Assembly: GCF_900091605.1 (NCBI RefSeq)
Contig: NZ_FMCQ01000006.1
Location: 109,940 to 173,939 of the forward strand
DNA length: 64,000 bases
From: Micromonospora tulbaghiae
GTDB lineage: Bacteria; Actinomycetota; Actinomycetes; Mycobacteriales; Micromonosporaceae
Direction of reading: 5' to 3'
A program made the position numbers and the translations under genes. Within the stretch, counting starts at the first letter, position 1, and every line of letters starts with the position of its first letter. This document shows positions 8,878 through 16,466 of the stretch, piece by piece. A model generated the notes under the pieces. That model saw nothing but the letters and a program-made list of their open reading frames with translations. It searched no databases and was not told where the DNA came from.

Positions 8878-10632
8878 GTGTCGTTGTTCAGCAGAGTACG
8901 CAGCCAGCAGGGTCTCGCCGCGGTCGGCGCGACGCTCCTCGGCTACGCGGTCATGGTCCTCGCCGGAGTCCTCGGCCTGGTGGTCCCGTACGCGGTGGCC
9001 GCGGTGGTCGCCGTCGCCGGTGAAGTGGCCCTGGCCGGGCGGCACACCGGGACCGCCACGCTGCTCGACAAGGCCGGTCTCGGCGAGATCTTCCGGCGGC
9101 TGGTGCGGGACCTGTCGGTCGTCCTGCTCGTGGTCGCCACGGTGCGACCCGGGGTGGCCGGCACCGTCGCCGTCCTGCTGCTGCCCGCCGCGCTGTGGAC
9201 GGTGGCCGTCGCCACCAACGCGGTGACCAAGGTGATCGACGGCCGGGTCGACCCCCCGGCGTACACCCGCAACATCGACCTCGGTGCGCTGCGGCGGGTT
9301 CCGGTGCCGCCGGCCTGGGCACGGCAGCTGGCCGGGCTGCGCATGCCGCTGCTGAACGTGCTGCTGGTGCCGGCCGCAGTGGTGGCCGCCGCGCTCGACC
9401 GGGTCGCCCCGGTGGTGGTCACCGGCCTGGTCACGCTCGCCGCCGGCCTTCTCACCGCCGCGGTGCTGGCGCTCACCGCGCTGCGCGGCCGGGGCAAGGC
9501 CCCGGGGGTGCTGCCCGCCGTGCACGACTGGATGGCCCGGGAACGGCCCGAGGTGGCGCTCTACTTCGCCGGCCCGGCCAAGGACGTCTACCAGGCCAAC
9601 ATGTGGCTCGCGCCGGTGGAGGCGACCGGCCGTCGCGCGGTCGTGCTGCTGCGCGCCGCGGACGCGTTCGAGCAGCTCGCCGACACCCGGCTGCCGGTGA
9701 TCTGCGTGCCGGCCGGCGTCGACTTCATGAACCTGGACCTGGGCTCGCTGCGCGTGGCGCTGTACGCCGCGAACGTCGGCGCCAACATCCACCTGCTGCG
9801 GGAGCCGGGCGTGAAGCACGTCTTCGTCGGCCACGGCGACAGCGACAAGCAGGCGAGCGTGAACCCGTACAGCAAGGTGTACGACGAGGTCTGGGTGGCC
9901 GGGCCGGCCGGGCGGGAACGGTACGCCCGGGCCGACGTCGGCGTGCTGGACCGCGACATCGTGGAGGTCGGCCGGCCGCAGCTGGCCGGGGTGCACACGT
10001 TCGGTTCCGGCGCCGCCGACCACCGTTTCACAGTGCTGTACGCGCCGACCTGGGAGGGCTGGCTCGACGACGACCCGTACCACACGTCGCTCGTGCTGAT
10101 GGGGGAGCGGATCGTGTCCGGCCTGCTGACCGCCGCGGACGTGCGGGTGATCTACAAGCCGCACCCGCTGACCGGGACGCGCTCGCCCAAGGCCCGCGCC
10201 GTGCACGAGCGGATCGTGGCCCGGATCAAGGCCGCCGGCGGCGAGACCGATCCGTCCTCGCTGGACGGCGCCGCGCACCTGCTGGTCACCGGCCGTACGC
10301 CCGGGCTGTTCGACTGCTTCAACGTCACCGACCTGCTGGTCAGCGACGTGTCCAGCGTGGTCTCCGACTTCGTGCAGAGCGAGCGGCCGTACGTGGTGGC
10401 CAACCCGGCCGGCCTGCCCGAGGACGAGTTCCGGCGGCAGTTCCCGACCGCGCGGGCGGCGTACCTGCTCTCGGCGGACTGCGGCGAGCTGACGAAGATC
10501 CTCGACGTGACCCGGGCCGGGGACGACCCGATGACCGGGGCACGGCAGGAGTTGAAGGAGTACCTGCTCGGCCCGGCCGGGTCGAACCCGATGGACCGGT
10601 TCCGGGACGAGATCGGCCGGCTCTGCGGCTGA
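8878..10632 (+). CDS. CDP-glycerol:glycerophosphotransferase family protein (TagB/TagF-like)
   Basis: The product is 584 aa. The first ~210 residues hold about five or six hydrophobic segments (for example YAVMVLAGVLGLVVPYAVAA and VLLVVATVRPGVAGTVAVLL). The soluble domain has the family features HVFVGHGDSDKQASVNPYSK, the strand VLYAPTWEGW, VIYKPHPLTG and LLVSDVSSVVSDFV. Enzymes of this family move glycerol- or ribitol-phosphate units from CDP donors onto a lipid-linked or wall polymer. Fusion to a membrane region is seen in actinobacteria. The start could be GTG 8878 or TTG 8884; GGGAG at 8872-8876 gives better spacing for the latter. It is flanked by terminators on both sides, so it is probably monocistronic. 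Confidence 0.8.
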   Translation: MSLFSRVRSQQGLAAVGATLLGYAVMVLAGVLGLVVPYAVAAVVAVAGEVALAGRHTGTATLLDKAGLGEIFRRLVRDLSVVLLVVATVRPGVAGTVAVLLLPAALWTVAVATNAVTKVIDGRVDPPAYTRNIDLGALRRVPVPPAWARQLAGLRMPLLNVLLVPAAVVAAALDRVAPVVVTGLVTLAAGLLTAAVLALTALRGRGKAPGVLPAVHDWMARERPEVALYFAGPAKDVYQANMWLAPVEATGRRAVVLLRAADAFEQLADTRLPVICVPAGVDFMNLDLGSLRVALYAANVGANIHLLREPGVKHVFVGHGDSDKQASVNPYSKVYDEVWVAGPAGRERYARADVGVLDRDIVEVGRPQLAGVHTFGSGAADHRFTVLYAPTWEGWLDDDPYHTSLVLMGERIVSGLLTAADVRVIYKPHPLTGTRSPKARAVHERIVARIKAAGGETDPSSLDGAAHLLVTGRTPGLFDCFNVTDLLVSDVSSVVSDFVQSERPYVVANPAGLPEDEFRRQFPTARAAYLLSADCGELTKILDVTRAGDDPMTGARQELKEYLLGPAGSNPMDRFRDEIGRLCG

Positions 10633-10644
10633 GGCGTACCGGCA

Positions 10645-10677
10645 AAGGGGCGACGACCGGCGCGGTCGTCGCCCCTT
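10645..10677. terminator. Bidirectional hairpin terminator
   Basis: A perfect 15-bp stem (AAGGGGCGACGACCG / CGGTCGTCGCCCCTT) with a 3-nt loop lies between the convergent TagB-like gene (stop 10632) and acetyltransferase gene (stop 10687). It can serve both strands. Confidence 0.85.
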
Positions 10678-10686
10678 CTCGTCCGG

Positions 10687-11229
10687 TCAGCCCTGGTGCG
10701 GCGGGTTGTCGACGTCGCGGGAGATGACCTCGCCCTTGGCGTCGACCCAGCCCTTCGGGCGGGCCGGGTTGCCGGCCACCAGCTGGTACGGCTTCACGTC
10801 GCGGGTCACCACCGAGCCGGCGGCGATCATCGCGTACTCGCCGACCTCGATGCCGCACACGAGCGTGGCGTTCGCGCCGATCGACGCGCCCCGGCGGACG
10901 AGCGTCGGCGTGATCGTCCAGTCCGGATTCTGGGCGCGCGGGCGGAAGTCGTTGGTGAACACCGCGCACGGGCCCACGAACACCTCGTCCTCGATGGTCA
11001 CGCCCTGGTAGACCGAGACGTTGTTCTGGATCTTCACCAGGTCGCCGACGGTGACGCCCGCGTCGACGTAGACGTTGCGGCCGATCACACAGCCGGCACC
11101 GACCTGGGCGCTGGACCGGATGTGCGCCAGGTGCCAGACCTTGGTGCCGTCGCCGACCTGGGCGCCGGACTCCACGTCGGCCGTCGGGTGGACGAAGACG
11201 GAGGCGGACCGGTCGTTGCTGTCAGTCAT
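10687..11229 (-). CDS. Hexapeptide-repeat sugar N-acetyltransferase (WbpD-like)
   Basis: The product is 180 aa, nearly all left-handed beta-helix made of hexapeptide turns (VGDGTKVWHLAHI, IGRNVYVDAGVTVGD, IQNNVSVYQGVTIEDEVFVG). The motif CAVFTNDFRPR and the C-terminal AGNPARPKGWVD match UDP-2-acetamido-3-amino-2,3-dideoxy-glucuronate N-acetyltransferases (WbpD) and close dTDP-sugar homologues. It would acetylate the 3- or 4-amino group of a nucleotide sugar using acetyl-CoA. ATG 11229 is chosen; an ATG-ATG pair at 11244/11241 is possible. AGCATA at 11281-11286 reads TATGCT on this strand and may be the -10 element. The matching C3 oxidase and aminotransferase are not beside it. Confidence 0.8.
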   Translation of the reverse strand: MTDSNDRSASVFVHPTADVESGAQVGDGTKVWHLAHIRSSAQVGAGCVIGRNVYVDAGVTVGDLVKIQNNVSVYQGVTIEDEVFVGPCAVFTNDFRPRAQNPDWTITPTLVRRGASIGANATLVCGIEVGEYAMIAAGSVVTRDVKPYQLVAGNPARPKGWVDAKGEVISRDVDNPPHQG

Positions 11230-11294
11230 CTCAACTCGCATCATGCCAGGGCGCGTCGCGCCGTCGGGCGGGCTCGACGCAGCATAACGAGCGC

Positions 11295-11633
11295 TCACGC
11301 GAGCAGTTCGGCCACCGCGTCGGCGGCGGGCCGGTCGGCCGGCAGCGCGTGGGCGGCCACCACGGCGTCCACCGGCAGCGCCGCGTACAGGTGCGGGAAC
11401 GGCACGCCGCCGCGTGACCTCTCCCAGCGCAGCGCGTCGCCGAGCCGGGACTCGTCCACCGCGAGCAGCGTCAGGCCGGTGACCCCGGCGAAGAAGCGCC
11501 GCGCGGTCTCCACCACCTGGTCGGCGGCGGAGAGGTGGACGTAGCCGTCCTGCCGGTCCATCGCGGTGCCGGCGAACCGCCCGTCCGCACGCGCCTGCGC
11601 CCACTCGTCGTCGGAGAGAATCTTGTAGATCAC
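11295..11633 (-). CDS. DUF952 domain protein
   Basis: The product is 112 aa and matches the small DUF952 family, beginning IYKILSDDEWAQA, with DGYVHLSAADQV and RSRGGVPFPHLYAALP as the conserved blocks. The His and Arg in these motifs suggest a ligand- or metal-binding pocket, but no activity has been established to my knowledge. The GTG start is preceded by TAGGCT with a 6-nt gap and no Shine-Dalgarno sequence, so the mRNA is probably leaderless. It is divergent from the response regulator at 11718. Confidence 0.82.
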   Translation of the reverse strand: MIYKILSDDEWAQARADGRFAGTAMDRQDGYVHLSAADQVVETARRFFAGVTGLTLLAVDESRLGDALRWERSRGGVPFPHLYAALPVDAVVAAHALPADRPAADAVAELLA

Positions 11634-11639
11634 GGCAGC

Positions 11640-11645
11640 AGCCTA
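11640..11645 (-). promoter_or_regulatory. -10 hexamer TAGGCT (leaderless)
   Basis: The hexamer TAGGCT on the minus strand is separated by exactly 6 nt from the GTG start of the DUF952 gene, which has no ribosome-binding site. Confidence 0.5.
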
Positions 11646-11717
11646 GAGCGGCCTCGCGTCCGCGCGGCGCGTCTGCCACCATTCGCAGGGCAACACGTCG
11701 AGCGGAGGGAGGCACGG

Positions 11718-12374
11718 GTGCGGATCCTCCTGGTCGAGGACGACCGCCGGGTCGCCGCGGCGTTGTCGTCCGCGCTGACCCGGCGTGGCTACCAGGTGGA
11801 ACACGCCGCGACCGTGGCCGCCGCGCTCTCCGCCGCCCCCTGCGACCTGGTGCTGCTCGACCTGGGGCTGCCCGACGGCGACGGCACCGACCTGTGCCGC
11901 GAGCTGCGGCGGCGCAGCAGCCGGCTCGGCATCATCGCGGTGACCGCGCGCGGCGAGGAACGCGACCGGGTGCAGGGGCTGCGGCTGGGCGCCGACGACT
12001 ACGTGGTGAAACCGTTCTCGATGGTGGAGTTGCAGGCGCGGATCGAGGCGGTGCTGCGCCGGGCCGCGCACACCGCGCCGCAGCGCAACCTGATCGAGGC
12101 CGGCGCGGTCCGCATCGACGTGGGCGGCCGGACGGTGAACGTGGCCGGCCGGGACGTCACGCTCACCCGCAAGGAGTTCGACATCCTGCTGTCCCTGGCC
12201 CGCCAGCCGGGGGTGGCGGTGCCGCGCGAGCGGATCCTGCTCGACGTGTGGGGCACCACCTGGGCCGACCGCCACACCGTCGAGGTGCACGTCGGTTCGC
12301 TGCGCGGCAAGCTCGGCGACCCGACGCTCGTGGAGACCGTGCGCGGGGTCGGCTACCGGCTCCGCGACGCGTGA
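11718..12374 (+). CDS. OmpR-family response regulator
   Basis: The product is 218 aa. The receiver domain (about 1-115) starts RILLVEDDRR, with the phosphoacceptor Asp48 in LVLLDLGLPDGDG and the conserved Lys in DDYVVKPFS. The winged-helix DNA-binding domain occupies about 125-218, with TLTRKEFDILLSLA and VEVHVGSLRGKLGD. The GTG start at 11718 has a strong GGAGGGAGG Shine-Dalgarno sequence. The histidine kinase gene begins 10 nt after the stop, and they form a two-component system. The arrangement next to a TAXI-type solute-binding lipoprotein suggests a TctD/TctE-like system sensing a carboxylate, which is an inference from context. Confidence 0.92.
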   Translation: MRILLVEDDRRVAAALSSALTRRGYQVEHAATVAAALSAAPCDLVLLDLGLPDGDGTDLCRELRRRSSRLGIIAVTARGEERDRVQGLRLGADDYVVKPFSMVELQARIEAVLRRAAHTAPQRNLIEAGAVRIDVGGRTVNVAGRDVTLTRKEFDILLSLARQPGVAVPRERILLDVWGTTWADRHTVEVHVGSLRGKLGDPTLVETVRGVGYRLRDA

Positions 12375-12384
12375 GGAGGGGCCC

Positions 12385-13890
12385 GTGCGCCGCCGGCTGG
12401 TGATCAGCTATCTGCTGCTGATGGTGCTGGTCCTGCTCGCCCTGGAGACGCCGCTGGCGGCCACGCTCGCGACCCGGGAGACCGACCGGGTACGCGCCGA
12501 CCGCCTCGCCGACGCCACCCGCTTCGCCTCGCTGGCCGGGCCGGCGCTGCGGGGTGGCAGTCCGGGCCCGCTGGACGGGGAACTGGCCGCCTACGACGCG
12601 CTCTACGGCATCGCCGCGGCGGTCGTGGACCGGGACCGCCGCACCGTCGTTGCCTCGTCCGGGTGGGAGCCGGGCGCGGGCACCGGCCCGGCGCTCGACA
12701 CCGCGCTGTCCGGGCAGCAGTTCAGCGGCCCGGAGTCGGTCTGGCCGTGGGTCGGCGGGCCGGTGGTGACGGCCGTGCCGATCAACGACGGCGGCGAGGT
12801 GCTCGGCGCCGTGGTCACGACCAGCCCGGCGGACGGGGTCCGCCGCACGGTCACCGTGTGGTGGCTGCTGCTCGCCGGCATCGGCCTGCTGGCGGTGCTG
12901 GCCTGCGTCTCGACCGCGTTCGGGCTGGCCGGCTGGGTGCTGCGCCCGGTCACCGAGCTGGACGCGGTGACCCACGAGATCGCCGAGGGACGCCGCGCCG
13001 CGCGGGTCCGCGCCGGGCTGGGCCCGCCCGAGCTGCGCCGGCTGGCGACCAGCTTCAACGACATGGCCGAGGCGGTCTCCGACGTGATGGACCGGCAACG
13101 CGCCTTCGTCGCGCACGCCAGCCACCAGCTCCGCAACCCGCTCACCGCGCTGCGGCTGCGGGTGGAGGAACTGGGCCCCAGCCTCACCGACCCGGACGGG
13201 CGCGCCGAGCACCGGCTCGCGCTGGAGGAGACCGACCGGCTCGCCACGGTGCTCGACGCGCTGCTCACCCTGGCCCGCGCCGAGCGGGAGGAGAACCAGC
13301 GGATCACCGTGGACGCCACCGCCACCGCCGCGTCCCGGGTGACGGCCTGGCTGCCGCTGGCCCGGCACCGTGAGGTCACGCTCCGCCTCGACGCGGGAGA
13401 GGCGCCGGTGTACGCCCGGACCGTGCCGACCGCCATCGACCAGGCGCTCGACGCCCTGATCGACAACGCGGTGAAGTTCAGCGGCGCGCAGGGAGAGGTG
13501 ACGGTGACCGTACGCGCCGCCGACGGCGGGACGGTGCTGACCGTCGGCGACACCGGCCCGGGCATGACGGCGAGTCAGCTCGACCAGGCCACCGAGCGGT
13601 TCTGGCGGGCGCCGGACGCGCAGAACGTGGACGGCGCGGGCCTCGGGCTGACCATCGCGGCGGTGCTCGTGGACGCCTCCGACGGCCGGCTCACCATGCG
13701 CCAGGGCGAGCCCCGGGGCCTGGTCGCCGAACTGTGGTTCCCGGCGCCCGCCGACGTACCGGGCGGCATCGACGGCCTGACCGGTGTCGGTGGCCGGAGC
13801 GAGACCGGCGATCCGGGCGGGAACGACGAGCCGGATGCCGGGACGCTGCCGGCAGCCCGGCCGCACGACGACGAGCCGGTCCGGCGCTGA
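12385..13890 (+). CDS. Sensor histidine kinase with HAMP domain
   Basis: The product is 501 aa. A first membrane helix (about 4-28) and a second (about 155-183, WWLLLAGIGLLAVLA) flank an extracellular sensor domain of about 125 residues. HAMP follows to about 235, then the HisKA domain with H247 in HASHQLRNPLTALRL. The catalytic domain has the N box DNAVKFSG, the G1 box VGDTGPGM and the G2 box GAGLGLTIA. After about residue 450 there is a low-complexity Gly/Asp-rich tail. GTG 12385 follows GAGGAGGGG. It would phosphorylate the response regulator at 11718. The gene converges on the lipoprotein gene with 7 nt between stops. Confidence 0.92.
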   Translation: MRRRLVISYLLLMVLVLLALETPLAATLATRETDRVRADRLADATRFASLAGPALRGGSPGPLDGELAAYDALYGIAAAVVDRDRRTVVASSGWEPGAGTGPALDTALSGQQFSGPESVWPWVGGPVVTAVPINDGGEVLGAVVTTSPADGVRRTVTVWWLLLAGIGLLAVLACVSTAFGLAGWVLRPVTELDAVTHEIAEGRRAARVRAGLGPPELRRLATSFNDMAEAVSDVMDRQRAFVAHASHQLRNPLTALRLRVEELGPSLTDPDGRAEHRLALEETDRLATVLDALLTLARAEREENQRITVDATATAASRVTAWLPLARHREVTLRLDAGEAPVYARTVPTAIDQALDALIDNAVKFSGAQGEVTVTVRAADGGTVLTVGDTGPGMTASQLDQATERFWRAPDAQNVDGAGLGLTIAAVLVDASDGRLTMRQGEPRGLVAELWFPAPADVPGGIDGLTGVGGRSETGDPGGNDEPDAGTLPAARPHDDEPVRR

Positions 13891-13897
13891 CCCGGCG

Positions 13898-14839
13898 TCA
13901 GGGCTTCGCGGCGCGATACCACTGCGCCGCGCCGGGGTGCAGCGGCAGCGGGGTGGTGACGATCGCCGACCGGGGACTCATCCGTCCCGCCGCCGGATGC
14001 GCGGCGGCCAGTTCCTCCCGGCGGTCCATCAGCAGCCGGGTCACCTCCCGCACCAGCGCGGCGGGCAGGCCGGCGCGGACGATCAGGTAGTTCGGGTTCG
14101 CCACAGTGCTCACCGGGTCGGCCCGGTACACCGAGCGCGGCACGTCCCGGGTCACGTAGACCTGCCCGTACGCCCGGCGCAGCGGCTCGGTCCAGTCGCC
14201 CAGGTCCACGATCCGCAGCGAGGTCCGCTGGGCCAGTTCGGCGACGCCGCGCACGGGCAGTCCGCCGGAGAAGAAGAACGCGTCGATCCGCCCCTCCCGC
14301 AGGGCCGCCACCGAGTCGTCCAGCCCAAGGTGCTCCTGGCGTACCCGGTCGCCGCCGAGCTGGGCCACCGTCAGCAGACGGGTGACGGTGATCTCCGTGC
14401 CGGAGCCGTCGGCACCCACCGACACCCGCCGGCCGCGCAGGTCACCGAGCGTGCGGATCGGCCCGCCCGCGCGGGTGACCAGGTGCAGCAGGTCGTCGTA
14501 GACCCGGGCCACCGCGAGCACCGACGGATGCTCGGGCTCGCGCGGCGGCAGCACGTCGGCCTGGGTGAAGCCCAGCTCCGCCTCCCCGGCGCCGACCAGC
14601 CGGACGTTCTGCGCCGAGGCGGCGGTGACCACGACCTCGGCCCGGACGCCGGGCACCTCCCGGTTGAGCAGGGCGGCGAGCGACTGGCCGAAGGCGTGGT
14701 AGACCGCGGTCGGGCTGCCGGTGGCGATGCGGATGCGGGTCGGCTCGGACGGCTCGTCCCGGCAGCCGGCCAGCCCGGCGACGACCAGGAGCACCAGCAC
14801 GAGCGGGGCGGCGGCGCGCACAGGCCAGTGTCGGCTCAC
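13898..14839 (-). CDS. TAXI-family TRAP transporter solute-binding lipoprotein
   Basis: The product is 313 aa. A lipoprotein signal peptide ends in the lipobox LAGC with Cys26. The mature domain has RIRIATGSPTAVYHAFGQSL and later VGADGSGTEITVTRLL, the TAXI (TRAP-associated extracytoplasmic immunogenic) pattern of periplasmic-binding-like proteins for small carboxylates such as glutamate. The GTG start gives MSRHWPVRAA and then a hydrophobic core; the longer open frame upstream is low-complexity. No TRAP membrane subunits are nearby. Its position beside a two-component pair suggests it may feed a sensor rather than a transporter, an inference that sequence alone cannot settle. Confidence 0.85.
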   Translation of the reverse strand: MSRHWPVRAAAPLVLVLLVVAGLAGCRDEPSEPTRIRIATGSPTAVYHAFGQSLAALLNREVPGVRAEVVVTAASAQNVRLVGAGEAELGFTQADVLPPREPEHPSVLAVARVYDDLLHLVTRAGGPIRTLGDLRGRRVSVGADGSGTEITVTRLLTVAQLGGDRVRQEHLGLDDSVAALREGRIDAFFFSGGLPVRGVAELAQRTSLRIVDLGDWTEPLRRAYGQVYVTRDVPRSVYRADPVSTVANPNYLIVRAGLPAALVREVTRLLMDRREELAAAHPAAGRMSPRSAIVTTPLPLHPGAAQWYRAAKP

Positions 14840-14892
14840 GGGCTGCACTCTGCGCCGTGCACCCGCCGCGGCGCAAGCCCGCGCCGGGCCGG

Positions 14893-15537
14893 TCAGCTCG
14901 CCGGGGCCAGCTCCGCGCTCTCGGTGATCCGGTTCCGGTACTCGCCGTTGGGCACCACCACCAGGAAACAGCCCGAGCCCGGCCGCAGCGCCGCCGGCAC
15001 GTCCAGCAGCGCCGCGCCGCGTACCAGCACCGCCGCCAGGTCCCGGTCGGCGAGCCGGATGCCGAGGCAGTGCCGGCGGACGTGCCGGCCGCCGGCGAGC
15101 AGCGCCGCCCGCCAGGCCGCCGCCGCCAGCCGGGGCCGCCACAGCCGGCGCGGCGCCGAGGTGCCGGGGAACGGCCCGCCGAGCAGCTCCCGGCGGCCCT
15201 GCCGCCAGCCCGCGGCCAGCAGATTCGCGTACGCCGTCCGGTGCTGCGGCGGCACGGACAGCCGGTGCAGCTCGTAGCGGCGCCGCAGGCCACCGGTGGT
15301 CAGCTCGTGCTCCACAGGCACGTCGAGACGTCCCAGCAGCTGCCGCATCCGCTGCGCCGCGTCCTCGCGGTTGAACTCGGCGATCCCGCCCCGGTGCGGT
15401 CCGGAGTCGAGCCGGCGTACGTCGGCGGCCGGAGGCGGCGTGCAGCGCACCATGCAGGCGATCTCGAAGGCGTCGGTCAGGGTCAGCCAGTCCAGTGGCG
15501 GCGACGGGCGCGGGCGGTCGAGCAGCGTGGTGAGCAT
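14893..15537 (-). CDS. Uncharacterised protein, possibly WhiA N-domain-like
   Basis: The product is 214 aa with no signal peptide or membrane segment. It begins with an ATG preceded by GAGGAG at 9 nt. I do not recognise it firmly. Several blocks in order recall the N-terminal, degenerate LAGLIDADG half of WhiA: a hydrophobic strand FEIACMVRCT, a helix with REDAAQRMRQLLGRL, a segment TTGGLRRRYELHRL, then AAWRAALLAGG, which resembles the AAWRGAFLAHG-type motif of WhiA, and a second repeat LGIRLADRDLAAVLVRGAALL. The helix-turn-helix C-terminal domain of WhiA is absent. This is a hypothesis only. It lies 53 nt upstream of the TAXI lipoprotein gene on the same strand. Confidence 0.5.
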   Translation of the reverse strand: MLTTLLDRPRPSPPLDWLTLTDAFEIACMVRCTPPPAADVRRLDSGPHRGGIAEFNREDAAQRMRQLLGRLDVPVEHELTTGGLRRRYELHRLSVPPQHRTAYANLLAAGWRQGRRELLGGPFPGTSAPRRLWRPRLAAAAWRAALLAGGRHVRRHCLGIRLADRDLAAVLVRGAALLDVPAALRPGSGCFLVVVPNGEYRNRITESAELAPAS

Positions 15538-15646
15538 CGGCGCGGCTCCTCGGTCAGAGTCGGGGTACCTCTACCGTCGCCGCCGAGCGCCGGGCCCGGA
15601 ACCGCTGCGACCGAGCCTTGAGCAAAATTTGCGGGAAGGCCGCCTC

Positions 15647-16444
15647 TCAGAGCTCGGTGACCACCAGGTCGACCTGCCGGGGCCGCCCGGCCGCCCGGGG
15701 CGCCTCCTCGACCGTGTACTTCAGCTCCCGCAGCGCCCCCACCAGCGCGTCGGCGGTGCGCGGCCGGGCGTCGGCGAGCAGCAGGTCTCGCACCAGCCGG
15801 CCCTTCGTCGCCTTGTTGAAGTGACTCACCACCGACCGGGTCGGCGTGCCGTCCACGATTCGCTCGTGCAGCACCCGCACGGTCACGGTGCGTTCGGCGA
15901 GCGCCCCGCGCGGCGTCCAGGTGGCCGCGTACGCGCCGGAGCGCAGGTCCAGCACCGGGCCGCGCCCGGCGGCGGGTTCCAGCACCGGGCCGAGCGCCTC
16001 CCGCCAGTACGCCGACAGCGCCCCGAGCCCCGGCAGCCGCGCCCCGATCGGGCAGCGGTACGGCGGGATCCGGTCGGCGAGGCGTACCGCGCCCCACAGG
16101 CCGGAGCTGATCAGCACCTGGCGGCGGGCGGCGCGCTGCGCGTCGGGGGGCAGCGTGTCCAGGCCGAGCGCCTCGTAGAGCACGCCGGTGTAGAGCCGCC
16201 CGGCGGGCGCGGTCGCCGCCTCCTGCAGCCGGGCGTTGCGCCGCAGTTCGCCGCGCTGCCCCTCGGTGAGGCCCAGCGCGATCCGGGCCGCCGTCTCGTC
16301 CGGCCCGGCGCACAGGTCGGCCAGCGCGGTCAGGACCGCCTCCCGGGCCGGGTTCAGCTCGGTCAGGGACAGCCGGGACAGGTCCAGCCGGCGGCCGGTG
16401 CCGGCCTCGGCCTTCCCCTCCGACGGGGGCAGCAGGATGAGCAC
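15647..16444 (-). CDS. yaaA: YaaA-family peroxide stress response protein (DUF328)
   Basis: The product is 265 aa. The N-terminus LILLPPSEGKAEAG is the actinobacterial form of the YaaA signature (LI..SPAK in E. coli), and LYTGVLYEALGLDTL, ISSGLWGAVRLADRIPPYR and SHFNKATKGRLVRDLL follow in family order. E. coli YaaA lowers free iron and protects DNA during peroxide stress; the actinobacterial branch is less studied. I chose GTG 16444 over GTG 16450 because a -10 hexamer TACGCT lies 6 nt before 16444 and no ribosome-binding site is present. The 109 nt between this gene and the preceding one show nothing else. Confidence 0.85.
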   Translation of the reverse strand: MLILLPPSEGKAEAGTGRRLDLSRLSLTELNPAREAVLTALADLCAGPDETAARIALGLTEGQRGELRRNARLQEAATAPAGRLYTGVLYEALGLDTLPPDAQRAARRQVLISSGLWGAVRLADRIPPYRCPIGARLPGLGALSAYWREALGPVLEPAAGRGPVLDLRSGAYAATWTPRGALAERTVTVRVLHERIVDGTPTRSVVSHFNKATKGRLVRDLLLADARPRTADALVGALRELKYTVEEAPRAAGRPRQVDLVVTEL

Positions 16445-16450
16445 CGGCAC

Positions 16451-16456
16451 AGCGTA
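16451..16456 (-). promoter_or_regulatory. -10 hexamer TACGCT (leaderless yaaA)
   Basis: TACGCT on the minus strand stands 6 nt before the GTG at 16444. It would lie just downstream of the stop codon of the membrane-protein gene at 16467, so yaaA has its own promoter. Confidence 0.4.
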
Positions 16457-16466
16457 CGGGCCGGGG

